From contig JAZOTN010000015.1 in the NCBI GenBank assembly GCA_045657665.1, positions 1 through 64,000 on the forward strand: a stretch of DNA of 64,000 nucleotides, read 5' to 3'. The DNA comes from RUG12461 sp045657665. GTDB lineage: Bacteria > Bacillota > Clostridia > Lachnospirales > Lachnospiraceae. A program made the position numbers and the translations under genes. Below, in pieces: positions 26,020-34,510 of this stretch. The notes under the pieces are model-generated. The model was not told the origin of the DNA. It did no database searches and worked only from the letters and a program-made list of their open reading frames with translations. Positions within the stretch are counted from its first letter, which is position 1. The number at the start of each line of letters is the position of its first letter.

Positions 26020-27870
26020 TTACTGATTCTTTTTGAATCCAGCTCTCTTTCGAAGAATGGGGTCCAGGATACGTTTCCGGATCCGGAGCGATTCCGGCGT
26101 AACCTCAAGAAGCTCATCCACATCGATGAAATCGATCGCCTGCTCCAGCGAAAGGATCTTTGGCGGTGTCAGGGTCAGTGCTTCATCCGCTGAAGAAGAC
26201 CGGGTATTTGTCAGATGCTTCTTTTTGCAGACATTGATCTCAATATCCTCGGTGCGGCTGGATTGTCCGATAACCATTCCGGAATAGACCTTTGCACCCG
26301 GACCGATAAACAGCGTTCCGCGATCCTGTGCTGCAAACAACCCGTAGGTGACTGCTTCACCGGCTTCAAAAGCGATCAGCGAACCCGTTGGCCGATATGT
26401 TAAATCTCCTTTATATAAATCATATCCATCGAAGATCGTATTCAGGATTCCGTTTCCCTTGGTATCCGTCAGAAAATCGCCGCGATATCCGATCAGTCCT
26501 CTCGACGGGATCCGGAACGTCAGCCTCGTATAACCGCCGGCTATAGAACCCATTGCCTGCAGTTCCCCGAGACGCTGCTGAAGCTTGCTGATCACGGCTC
26601 CGGAAAACTCATCCGGTACGTCAACATATGCAATCTCCATAGGCTCCGTCTTTTTCCCGTTTTCATCCGTTTTATAAAGCACCTCCGCCTTGCTGACAGC
26701 AAATTCATACCCTTCCCTTCGCATATTCTCAATCAGAACGGAAAGATGCAGCTCCCCGCGTCCGGAAACTTTGAAAGTATCCGGGCTGTCCGTATCCTCC
26801 ACGCGAAGTGAAACATCCGTATTCAGTTCTTTGAAAAGGCGCTCCCTGATATGTCTTGAAGTAACGTATTTGCCCTCCAGACCCGCAAGCGGTGAATCAT
26901 TCACCATGAAGTTCATGGAGATCGTCGGCTCCGAGATCTTCTGGAACGGGATCGCTTCAGGCGTATCCGTGGAGGTGATGGTATCTCCGATATGAATATC
27001 CGAAATACCGGAGATCGCAACAATGGAACCGTATTTCGCCTCTTCCACTTCCACTTTACTGAGGCCGTCAAACTCATAGAGCTTGCTGATCCTGACTTTC
27101 TCATGCTTATCAGGATCATGATGGTTCACCACCACAGCATCCTGGTTTACGCGGATGGATCCGCGTTCCACCTTACCGATACCGATCCGGCCGACGTATT
27201 CATTATAATCAATGGTACTGATGAGAACCTGCGTCCCGAGATCCGGATCACCGGCAGGAGCCGGAATATAGGAAAGGATCGTCTCAAAAAGAGGCGTCAT
27301 GTCCTTTTTCTCGCCGTGGCTGTGAACCTCGATCAATTCCCTCACGCAAAACCCGCTTTTTGCGGAAGCATAAAGAAACGGGCAGTCCAGCTGTTCATCC
27401 GGCGCATCAAGATCCATAAAAAGCTCAAGAACCTCATCCACCACTTCTTCCGGTCGGGCCTCGGGACGGTCGATCTTGTTGATGCAGGGGATCACCGGCA
27501 GGTTCAGCGCCAGGGCTTTCATCAGCACAAATTTGGTCTGGGGCATCACACCCTCAAAGGCATCTACGAGCAAAACCGCTCCGTCCACCATCTTGAGGAT
27601 CCGTTCAACTTCGCCGCCGAAGTCGGCATGACCCGGGGTATCCACGATATTGATCTTCGTGTCGTGGAAAAACACTGCTGTATTTTTGGACAGAATGGTG
27701 ATCCCTCGCTCACGCTCTATATCTCCCGAGTCCATGACGCGTTCCGCAACCTCCTGGTTTTCCCGGAATACACCGCTCTGTTTTAATAGTTCATCCACCA
27801 GCGTGGTTTTCCCATGGTCAACATGGGCGATGATGGCTATGTTTCGAATATCGTTACGCTTTGTTTTCAT
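26020..27870 (-). CDS. typA: ribosome-associated GTPase TypA/BipA
   Basis: 616 aa translational GTPase. G1 AHVDHGKTT at 15-23, G2 RGITI, G3 DTPGHADF, G4 NKID, then EF-G-like domains and the BipA C-terminal domain ending in RKRILDPILRKR. Involved in ribosome assembly and stress or cold adaptation. Monocistronic or with guaB upstream (gap 34 nt). Confidence 0.97.
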   Translation of the reverse strand: MKTKRNDIRNIAIIAHVDHGKTTLVDELLKQSGVFRENQEVAERVMDSGDIERERGITILSKNTAVFFHDTKINIVDTPGHADFGGEVERILKMVDGAVLLVDAFEGVMPQTKFVLMKALALNLPVIPCINKIDRPEARPEEVVDEVLELFMDLDAPDEQLDCPFLYASAKSGFCVRELIEVHSHGEKKDMTPLFETILSYIPAPAGDPDLGTQVLISTIDYNEYVGRIGIGKVERGSIRVNQDAVVVNHHDPDKHEKVRISKLYEFDGLSKVEVEEAKYGSIVAISGISDIHIGDTITSTDTPEAIPFQKISEPTISMNFMVNDSPLAGLEGKYVTSRHIRERLFKELNTDVSLRVEDTDSPDTFKVSGRGELHLSVLIENMRREGYEFAVSKAEVLYKTDENGKKTEPMEIAYVDVPDEFSGAVISKLQQRLGELQAMGSIAGGYTRLTFRIPSRGLIGYRGDFLTDTKGNGILNTIFDGYDLYKGDLTYRPTGSLIAFEAGEAVTYGLFAAQDRGTLFIGPGAKVYSGMVIGQSSRTEDIEINVCKKKHLTNTRSSSADEALTLTPPKILSLEQAIDFIDVDELLEVTPESLRIRKRILDPILRKRAGFKKNQ

Positions 27871-27904
27871 GATGTCTTATGCCTGATCTCCGGCCGCTCT
27901 CCTT

Positions 27905-29359
27905 TTATTCTTCGATCGTGTAATTCGGCGCTTCCTTCGTGATCTGAATGTCATGAGGATGGCTCTCTTTTAAGGATGCAGCCGAGATCTTGATAAACCG
28001 GCTGTTTTCCTTAAGCTCCTCAATCGTCGGGCAGCCGCAGTAGCCCATACCGGAACGGATCCCTCCGACAAGCTGGAAAATGGTATCTTCCACCGTTCCC
28101 TTGTATGCAACGCGACCTTCCACGCCCTCCGGAACAAGTTTCTTTGCGTCCTGCTGGAAATAGCGGTCTTTGCTCCCCTTTTCCATAGCGGCAAGAGAAC
28201 CCATTCCGCGATATACCTTGTATTTCCGGCCCTGATAGAGCTCGAACGTACCCGGCGCTTCATCACATCCCGCGAAGATGCTTCCCATCATGCAGACATT
28301 CGCGCCCGCAGCGAGTGCTTTTGTCATATCACCGGAATACTTGATACCACCGTCCGCGATGATCGGAATGTTATGCTTCCTTGCCGCTTTATAGCAATCC
28401 ATGATCGCCGTGATCTGCGGCACACCGATCCCGGCGACCACACGCGTCGTACAGATGGAGCCGGGTCCGATCCCGACCTTCACGGCATCCACGCCGGATG
28501 AGATCAGAAACTCCGTCGCCTCCGCAGTTGCCACATTACCGGCGATCACCTGAAGCTCCGGATATTTCTCCTTGATCTCGCGTACGGCAAGTCCGATATT
28601 TTTGGAATGTCCGTGAGCGCTGTCGACCACAACCACATCCACATGCGCTGCCACAAGCGCCGCTACGCGTTCCATCATATTGGAAGTGATGCCGACTGCT
28701 GCCCCACAGAGAAGTCTTCCCATGTCATCCTTTGCGGACAGCGGATATTTGATCTGTTTTTCGATATCTTTAATCGTGATTAAACCTTTGAGATTATTGT
28801 CCTCATCAACGATCGGAAGCTTTTCCTTCCGTGCTTTTGCCAGGATCTTCTTCGCTTCCTCAAGCGTGATCCCTTCATGGGCCGTGATCAGTCCTTCACT
28901 TGTCATGCATTCGCGGATCTTTTTGGAATAATCCTCTTCGAATTTCAGATCACGGTTGGTAATGATGCCGACCAGCTTCCCGTTTTCCGTGACCGGAACA
29001 CCTGAGATCCTGAATTTTCCCATCAGGTCGTCTGCATCTTGAAGTGTATGTTCGGGAGAAAGTGAGAAGGGATCGGTGATAACGCCGTTTTCGGATCGTT
29101 TCACTTTGTCTACCTCATCCGCCTGTGCCTCGATGGACATATTCTTGTGAATGATCCCGATACCACCCTGCCGCGCCATGGCGATGGCCATCCGGTGCTC
29201 AGTCACCGTATCCATTGAGGCACTCATCATAGGGATCTTCAGCATGATCCTGTTGGTCAGCCGGGTCGTAAGGTCTACCATGTTCGGGGTAACCTCCGAA
29301 TAGCCTGGAACCAGCAGCACGTCATCAAAGGTAATGCCTTCACCGATGATTTTTTCCAT
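27905..29359 (-). CDS. guaB: IMP dehydrogenase
   Basis: 484 aa. Oxidises IMP to XMP with NAD+, the committing step to GMP. Two CBS motifs sit at about 95-205 (SGVPVTENGKLVGIIT and KLPIVDEDNNLKGLIT); the catalytic Cys loop GPGSICTT and the flap DRYFQ are intact. A -10 TATAAT (29420-29415 on the minus strand) lies about 55 nt before the ATG. The binding site is GGAGGGA. Confidence 0.97.
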   Translation of the reverse strand: MEKIIGEGITFDDVLLVPGYSEVTPNMVDLTTRLTNRIMLKIPMMSASMDTVTEHRMAIAMARQGGIGIIHKNMSIEAQADEVDKVKRSENGVITDPFSLSPEHTLQDADDLMGKFRISGVPVTENGKLVGIITNRDLKFEEDYSKKIRECMTSEGLITAHEGITLEEAKKILAKARKEKLPIVDEDNNLKGLITIKDIEKQIKYPLSAKDDMGRLLCGAAVGITSNMMERVAALVAAHVDVVVVDSAHGHSKNIGLAVREIKEKYPELQVIAGNVATAEATEFLISSGVDAVKVGIGPGSICTTRVVAGIGVPQITAIMDCYKAARKHNIPIIADGGIKYSGDMTKALAAGANVCMMGSIFAGCDEAPGTFELYQGRKYKVYRGMGSLAAMEKGSKDRYFQQDAKKLVPEGVEGRVAYKGTVEDTIFQLVGGIRSGMGYCGCPTIEELKENSRFIKISAASLKESHPHDIQITKEAPNYTIEE

Positions 29360-29414
29360 TTTTCTCCCTCCGTATCCTTTCCTTCAACCATACTACGCTT
29401 CACATTTTCTTACC

Positions 29415-29420
29415 ATTATA
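29415..29420 (-). promoter_or_regulatory. -10 box of guaB
   Basis: Minus-strand TATAAT, with a weak TTTCCC -35 17 bp upstream. About 55 nt before the guaB ATG. Confidence 0.55.
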
Positions 29421-29484
29421 CCCCACTGCACTCTCCGGGGAAAGAAAAAAATCAGGAAAATAACAGGAAAAAAATAGGCAAAGT

Positions 29485-29515
29485 AAAACCACCGCTTGGG
29501 AGGAACGGTGGTTTT
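29485..29515 (-). terminator. terminator downstream of hypB
   Basis: Perfect 10-bp stem AAAACCACCG / CGGTGGTTTT around an 11-nt loop; on the minus strand it is followed by a T-rich stretch. It lies 100 nt after the hypB stop. A second perfect palindrome, TTATCAC-N7-GTGATAA, is at 29541-29561. Confidence 0.7.
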
Positions 29516-29616
29516 AGGGAGAGTATTTTATGAAAAAGAATTTATCACTCGCTTTGTGATAATGTTATCTTATAAGCGAATTATGAATTCCCGATTGTAA
29601 AAATGTAAACAAACTG

Positions 29617-30282
29617 TTAATAATTTCGAACTTCCTCAAGAAGCCATTCTTCAAAAGCCTCTATTCCTTCCCCTGTTTTCGCGGAAATCGGGAAAACCTT
29701 CGCATCCGGATTTCTCATTTTGATGTTTTCCTTTGCTTTTTCAAGATCAAAATCAAAAACACTCATGGTATCGATCTTATTGATGATGACGACATTACAC
29801 ACCTGATACATCAGCGGATACTTCAGCGGCTTGTCATCCCCCTCCGGAACGGAAAGGATGTTCACATTGACTGCGGCACCGGTATCAAATTCCGCCGGAC
29901 ATACCAGATTTCCGACGTTCTCCAGGATCGCAAGATCCAGCTCATCCGTTTCCAGCCCCATCAGGCCCTGCCTTGTCATAGCCGCCGTCAGATGACACAT
30001 TCCTCCGGTATGGAGCTGAATGGAACGAACTCCGGTTTTTTCCGCGATCGTGCGGGCATCCACATCGGAATCAATATCTGCCTCCATGACGCCGATCCGG
30101 ATCTGATCCTTAAGATCATTGATCACACGGGTCAGTGTCGTTGTTTTTCCGCTTCCGGGCGAGCTCATCAGATTCATCAGATAGATCCCCTTCTCCCTGT
30201 TTTCCTGGCGCATCAGGTCTGCTTCACGATTATTGTCCGCAAAGATACTCTCTTTTACTTCAATGATTCTCGGATTTGGCAT
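29617..30282 (-). CDS. hypB: hydrogenase/urease nickel incorporation GTPase HypB
   Basis: 221 aa. SIMIBI GTPase with P-loop SSPGSGKTTT at 40-49 and the G-domain metal site C96-H97 in GGMCH plus C128 in NLVCPAEFD; NKID near 175. The N-terminal CxxCGC high-affinity nickel motif and the His-rich tail found in some HypB proteins are absent. It should insert nickel into [NiFe]-hydrogenase, but no hydrogenase, urease or other hyp gene is nearby. The G-domain is complete. Confidence 0.9.
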   Translation of the reverse strand: MPNPRIIEVKESIFADNNREADLMRQENREKGIYLMNLMSSPGSGKTTTLTRVINDLKDQIRIGVMEADIDSDVDARTIAEKTGVRSIQLHTGGMCHLTAAMTRQGLMGLETDELDLAILENVGNLVCPAEFDTGAAVNVNILSVPEGDDKPLKYPLMYQVCNVVIINKIDTMSVFDFDLEKAKENIKMRNPDAKVFPISAKTGEGIEAFEEWLLEEVRNY

Positions 30283-30318
30283 ACTTTCTCTCCTCTTATA
30301 TTATTAATTCTAATTTTA

Positions 30319-30347
30319 ATTATATTTTGTTTTAATTTATCCTCAAA
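30319..30347 (-). promoter_or_regulatory. promoter of hypB
   Basis: Minus-strand TTTGAG (30347-30342) and TATAAT (30324-30319), 17 bp apart. The block 30318-30341 is repeated with 23 of 24 identities upstream of the HD-GYP gene. Confidence 0.7.
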
Positions 30348-30350
30348 ACT

Positions 30351-33287
30351 TTACTCGTTATCGAAAACATGCTCCCGGTACAATTCCATAAACACTTCCA
30401 CAACCTTCGGGTTGAGCTGCGAACCGGCACATTTTTCGATCTCGCCCACCACGGTCTCCAGCGGCATTTTCTTGCGGTAGGGCCTTGTGGAGTACATCGC
30501 ATCGAACATATCCGCCACTGCGATGATCTGCGCAACTTCCGGGATCTCGTCGCCCGAAATGCCTCTCGGATAACCCTTGCCGTCATACCTTTCATGGTGA
30601 TAACCCGCACCGTATGCAAGCTCAGGGTCGATCTCGCTGAAATCGGACAGGATTTCATAGCCTTTTTGCGCATGGCTCTTCATGATCTCATATTCCTCGT
30701 CATCCAGTCCTTCCGGCTTGTTCAGAATCTTATCCGGGATCCCGATCTTCCCGATGTCATGGAGCAAGGCGATGTTATAGAATTCCTCCACCTTCACATC
30801 GGAATAGCCCATCTTTTCCGCGAGCAGTTTTGTGTATTTTGCAACGCGGAAGGAATGACCGTTCGTGTAGGTATCCTTGATATCGATGCATTTTGCGAAG
30901 GTTTTGCTGAGCTGGCCGATCATTTTCCGGTCTTCTTCCTGTTTCTTTTCAAACTTCCGCATTCTACGACGGTAATAAATCGCCACAATGAGGACAACGA
31001 TCGCTGCAATCACAATCGCCATGACCACGATAAACCAGGTGCTCTCATAAAACGCCTCTGTTTTGACCAGCGTGATTTGATCCGACTCCTCTTCCGCCCC
31101 GGTCAGCGTATTGATGACCGCAAAATGGAACGTATAGATACCGCCATCCAGATTGGTGTATACCGCAGGTGTCATGTCTTTTTTGGTCGAATGGAACGGC
31201 TCAGTATCGAAGCCTTCCAGCTGATAGCTGATCTGAGGATTATTAAGCGAAAAGGTGAGCGCATATGCATCGATCGTGACACGCTTTGCCCCCGCAGGGA
31301 TCGTCACCCGCCCGTTTTCAACCGGATAGAGCTCATCATCCACCTCCACAAAGGGGATCGCGAGCTTGATCTCATGCATTTCCCCATAATTCTCATTGAC
31401 ATTCACCGAACAAACGCCCGTGTTTCCGGAAATATAGAGTGTACCGTCATCCTCCATGCAGCTTCTCGAATTTGCCGTGGTGATCGTCGGAAGGCCGTTA
31501 TCCGTATCATAGAAGGTATACTCCATGTTTTCCGGATCCTCAAGAAGCTCATCCGCCTGCACCACGTAGATACCGTTACTGGAAAGGATCCAGATTCCGC
31601 CGTTATCATCATAATAAAGGTCAAAGTTGTTGGAATACGGGAAATTCATGATCCTTGTAATGGTTCCGTCCTTCAGATAACAGATGGAATTGCTGGTGAT
31701 GATCCAGTTCAGATTTCTCTCCGGATCCTCACGGATACGAAGGATGACGCCTGACGGAAGACCGTCCTCCTTCCCGATTCTTGTCACGGAATTTCCCTCC
31801 ACCATATAAATGCCATCACCATCACTGCCTAAAAGGAGGTTTTGGCGATCATCCATGGTATACCCGATCGTCAGGATCTCCGTATTGGAAACTCCGTCGG
31901 AGGAATCATAGATCTCCGTCACCTTGCCGTTCTCTATGATGTGAAGCCCTCCGCTCGTTGCCACGGCGATCCGTCCGTCCGGAAGCTCCATCGAGGCGCG
32001 GATGCGGTTGGTGTTTGTTCCGTTTTCCTCATTGTAATACTCAACCGTCCCGTCCTTATGTAAACATACCAGTCCCTTTTCACTGTATGTCGAAAGCCAC
32101 AGATTCTCCTGGGAATCCGATTTGATGCAGCGGATCCGGATCCCTTCAAGCTCCCTGGTAAGGTCATCGTTAATGATATTATTGTTCCGGTCCAGAATGT
32201 AAAGTCCGCTGTCCGTTCCGATATATAGGCGTCCCCGATATATGCAGGTGGAATTCACCACAAGGGTCGGAAGACCCGATTCCTGAGAAATATCGATAAA
32301 CTGATTGTCAGTGATCTTCATTACACCCTGCCGGGAACTGACAAACCAGAGGTTTTCCTCATAATCCATGATCATGTCGTCGATCGAGCTTGTCATCGGA
32401 AGGTTTTCCAGAAGATGAAACCGGTTGTTACTGTCAAAAAAACCAATCCCGCTATCGCTGCAGAGCCAGACCTGACCGCCTGAGGGATAAATCGCATTGA
32501 TATTCGTAAGCGGATCCACTGACACCTCCCGGAAATCCGTAAATCCCGCATCCATATTTCCGTACGCCACACCGCTCTCATTGTTTCCGACGTAAACATA
32601 TCCTTCATGCTCCGGATCGGGACTGATGGCATTCACAACACCGATGCCGATCTTTTCGCCGCTGATGAACTTAGTCACCCGTTTGTTTTCAATGCTGAAA
32701 AATTCTCCGTCCAGGGTTTCCCCGTAAATAATGCCCCTTGCGTCTCCCCGGAGCTCACAGACGTATTCTCCGTTGAGCTGCGGATCATCCAGGGCATGCA
32801 GTTCATTTTCACTGTCCACATAGGCGATCCCGGCTGTGGTGGCGATAATGATATCTCCCTCCGCATCCTGCTCGATCGCCCGAATGGAAGAGGATTTCAG
32901 CGTATCCTCATCATCAAAGAATGTAAAACTTCCGTTATCATAACAGGCAACTCCGTTATCATTGGTTCCGATCCAGACACGGTTTCTGTCATCCACAAAA
33001 AGACTGACCACGCTGGCAATCCCGGCAGAAGAATCATATCGGTAAAAATCCGTACCGTCGTAGCGGATCAGTCCCGCATATCCGCCGATCCAGATAAAAC
33101 CATCATCTGTCTGGACAATGGCATTCGCATCGGATGTCGGCAGACCGTTTCCCTTATCGTAAAGTACCGCCTTATAGCCCGCTCCCCCTTCCGAGATCGC
33201 ATCCGCCCGAAGTGTTTCCACCGGGGCCGCACACGTCAATGTCAGAAGGGAAGTCAACACCAGCGCCGCTTTTGCAGTTCTTTTCAT
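30351..33287 (-). CDS. two-component-propeller / HD-GYP membrane protein
   Basis: 978 aa. Signal peptide, then about 600 residues of repeated GFIWIGT-like strands (Reg_prop beta-propeller, a dozen or more blades), a Y_Y_Y-like domain, one transmembrane helix near 740-762, a coiled coil and a C-terminal HD-GYP domain (HD pair 843-844 in HDIGKIGIPD, GYP motif near 904-907). It likely senses an extracellular ligand and hydrolyses c-di-GMP inside the cell. The usual kinase output of these propeller sensors is replaced by HD-GYP. Confidence 0.9.
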   Translation of the reverse strand: MKRTAKAALVLTSLLTLTCAAPVETLRADAISEGGAGYKAVLYDKGNGLPTSDANAIVQTDDGFIWIGGYAGLIRYDGTDFYRYDSSAGIASVVSLFVDDRNRVWIGTNDNGVACYDNGSFTFFDDEDTLKSSSIRAIEQDAEGDIIIATTAGIAYVDSENELHALDDPQLNGEYVCELRGDARGIIYGETLDGEFFSIENKRVTKFISGEKIGIGVVNAISPDPEHEGYVYVGNNESGVAYGNMDAGFTDFREVSVDPLTNINAIYPSGGQVWLCSDSGIGFFDSNNRFHLLENLPMTSSIDDMIMDYEENLWFVSSRQGVMKITDNQFIDISQESGLPTLVVNSTCIYRGRLYIGTDSGLYILDRNNNIINDDLTRELEGIRIRCIKSDSQENLWLSTYSEKGLVCLHKDGTVEYYNEENGTNTNRIRASMELPDGRIAVATSGGLHIIENGKVTEIYDSSDGVSNTEILTIGYTMDDRQNLLLGSDGDGIYMVEGNSVTRIGKEDGLPSGVILRIREDPERNLNWIITSNSICYLKDGTITRIMNFPYSNNFDLYYDDNGGIWILSSNGIYVVQADELLEDPENMEYTFYDTDNGLPTITTANSRSCMEDDGTLYISGNTGVCSVNVNENYGEMHEIKLAIPFVEVDDELYPVENGRVTIPAGAKRVTIDAYALTFSLNNPQISYQLEGFDTEPFHSTKKDMTPAVYTNLDGGIYTFHFAVINTLTGAEEESDQITLVKTEAFYESTWFIVVMAIVIAAIVVLIVAIYYRRRMRKFEKKQEEDRKMIGQLSKTFAKCIDIKDTYTNGHSFRVAKYTKLLAEKMGYSDVKVEEFYNIALLHDIGKIGIPDKILNKPEGLDDEEYEIMKSHAQKGYEILSDFSEIDPELAYGAGYHHERYDGKGYPRGISGDEIPEVAQIIAVADMFDAMYSTRPYRKKMPLETVVGEIEKCAGSQLNPKVVEVFMELYREHVFDNE

Positions 33288-33325
33288 GATTTCTCCTTTT
33301 TAATTCCTGTTTTAACTACTGTATA

Positions 33326-33331
33326 ATTATA
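33326..33331 (-). promoter_or_regulatory. -10 box of HD-GYP gene
   Basis: Minus-strand TATAAT with the shared 24-nt block at 33325-33348. The -35 position (GTAAGT) is poor. The leader holds the 17-nt element TTAATTCCTGTTTTAAC (plus-strand reading) at 33300-33316 right before AAAAGGAG. Confidence 0.55.
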
Positions 33332-33356
33332 TTCTGTTTTAATTTATCACTTACTT

Positions 33357-34475
33357 TTATTGCCCTGAGAAATAAGCATCCACGCCGTTTGCAGCACCGA
33401 TTGCGATCTTCGTTTGGTAATCATCCGTCGCCATCAGGGCATCCTCATTCGGATTTGACATATAACCCATTTCCAGGATCGTTACCGGCACCTGACTCCA
33501 GTTGATACCGCTCATGCTATCGGTCTCCCAGACATATTCCTTCTTCGCTCCGGTGGCGGCGACCACGCCGTTTAATACACAGTCGGAAAGGCGTCTGCTC
33601 TGGCTGTATACGCCACCGTTGTATGGATTGGCCGGCGTCTGACAGATCGTCATGACTCCGTTTGCCCCGCTGTTGCTGCTGCCGTTTGCATGGACACGGA
33701 TAAACGCTCCTGCCCCCGCGTTGTTGGCAATTGCCGCGCGTTCCGAATTGCTGATGTTTACATCATTGGAATCCCGGCACATGATGACGGTATACCCTCG
33801 TGCAGCAAGCTCTGCCTGAAGTTTTTTTGAGACCATGAGCGTGAGCTGGTATTCCGAAAGTCCCGAGACCACGCCGCTGGTACCGCTTGCAACCCTCGCT
33901 TTTGTTTCGGAAGCTCCGGGTCCGATCGGTTCCGGTGTATTGTCGCCTCTGGACTGGTGTCCTGCATCGATCACAACGATCCGGCCTCCTCCCGAGACAG
34001 CCGGGATCGCAGCAGCCGCCTCTTCCGCTACCGCCTGGTCCTCAGTCAGGTATTCGCTCTTCATGAAACCGCGGATATCATTGTCGTAAATAACCGCCGT
34101 CCATTCCCCGTCGCTTTCGTATGTAGAAATGGTCTCCCCGGGATTTACGGTCTTCAGGATTTCCGATTCCGTACTCTTTCCCGAGCGGATATTGACCTTG
34201 TCCGTCGTATACATGGTGGCTTCCGCGCCTGCATAGGGGTCGGAAACCTCTACCTCCGAGACGGTAATCTCTTCATTCTCTTCGCTTTCTTCCGAAACCG
34301 GTTCCAATGCGACCACCTCCGAGGTCCTTTCTGTTTCCGGTAGTACCTCCACGTTTTCAATGACCGCCTCCAGCACCTCTGTTTCTGCTTCCTCTCCTTT
34401 GGAAGAAGTATCTCCGCAGGCCGTTACACCAAGCACCAGCGCAGCTGCCAAAAGAAACGCCAATGATTTTTTCAT
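33357..34475 (-). CDS. lipoprotein SH3-domain N-acetylmuramoyl-L-alanine amidase
   Basis: 372 aa. Lipobox VTAC (C20). After an acidic Glu-rich linker comes a bacterial SH3 domain at about 90-145 (TTDKVNIRSGKSTESEIL) and an Amidase_3 domain with IDAGHQSRGD, FIRVHANGSS and ILEMGYMSNP supplying the zinc His/Glu/His and catalytic Glu. It cleaves peptidoglycan stem peptides on the outside of the membrane. Monocistronic in appearance. Confidence 0.92.
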   Translation of the reverse strand: MKKSLAFLLAAALVLGVTACGDTSSKGEEAETEVLEAVIENVEVLPETERTSEVVALEPVSEESEENEEITVSEVEVSDPYAGAEATMYTTDKVNIRSGKSTESEILKTVNPGETISTYESDGEWTAVIYDNDIRGFMKSEYLTEDQAVAEEAAAAIPAVSGGGRIVVIDAGHQSRGDNTPEPIGPGASETKARVASGTSGVVSGLSEYQLTLMVSKKLQAELAARGYTVIMCRDSNDVNISNSERAAIANNAGAGAFIRVHANGSSNSGANGVMTICQTPANPYNGGVYSQSRRLSDCVLNGVVAATGAKKEYVWETDSMSGINWSQVPVTILEMGYMSNPNEDALMATDDYQTKIAIGAANGVDAYFSGQ

Positions 34476-34510
34476 TTATTATCTCCTCATTTAATTTTAT
34501 TAAATTAAAT

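Noticed and set aside
29530..29559. Nine-codon ORF MKKNLSLAL after GGGAGA
   Set aside because: Too short to support; it may be the remnant of a signal peptide, but nothing else of a gene remains.
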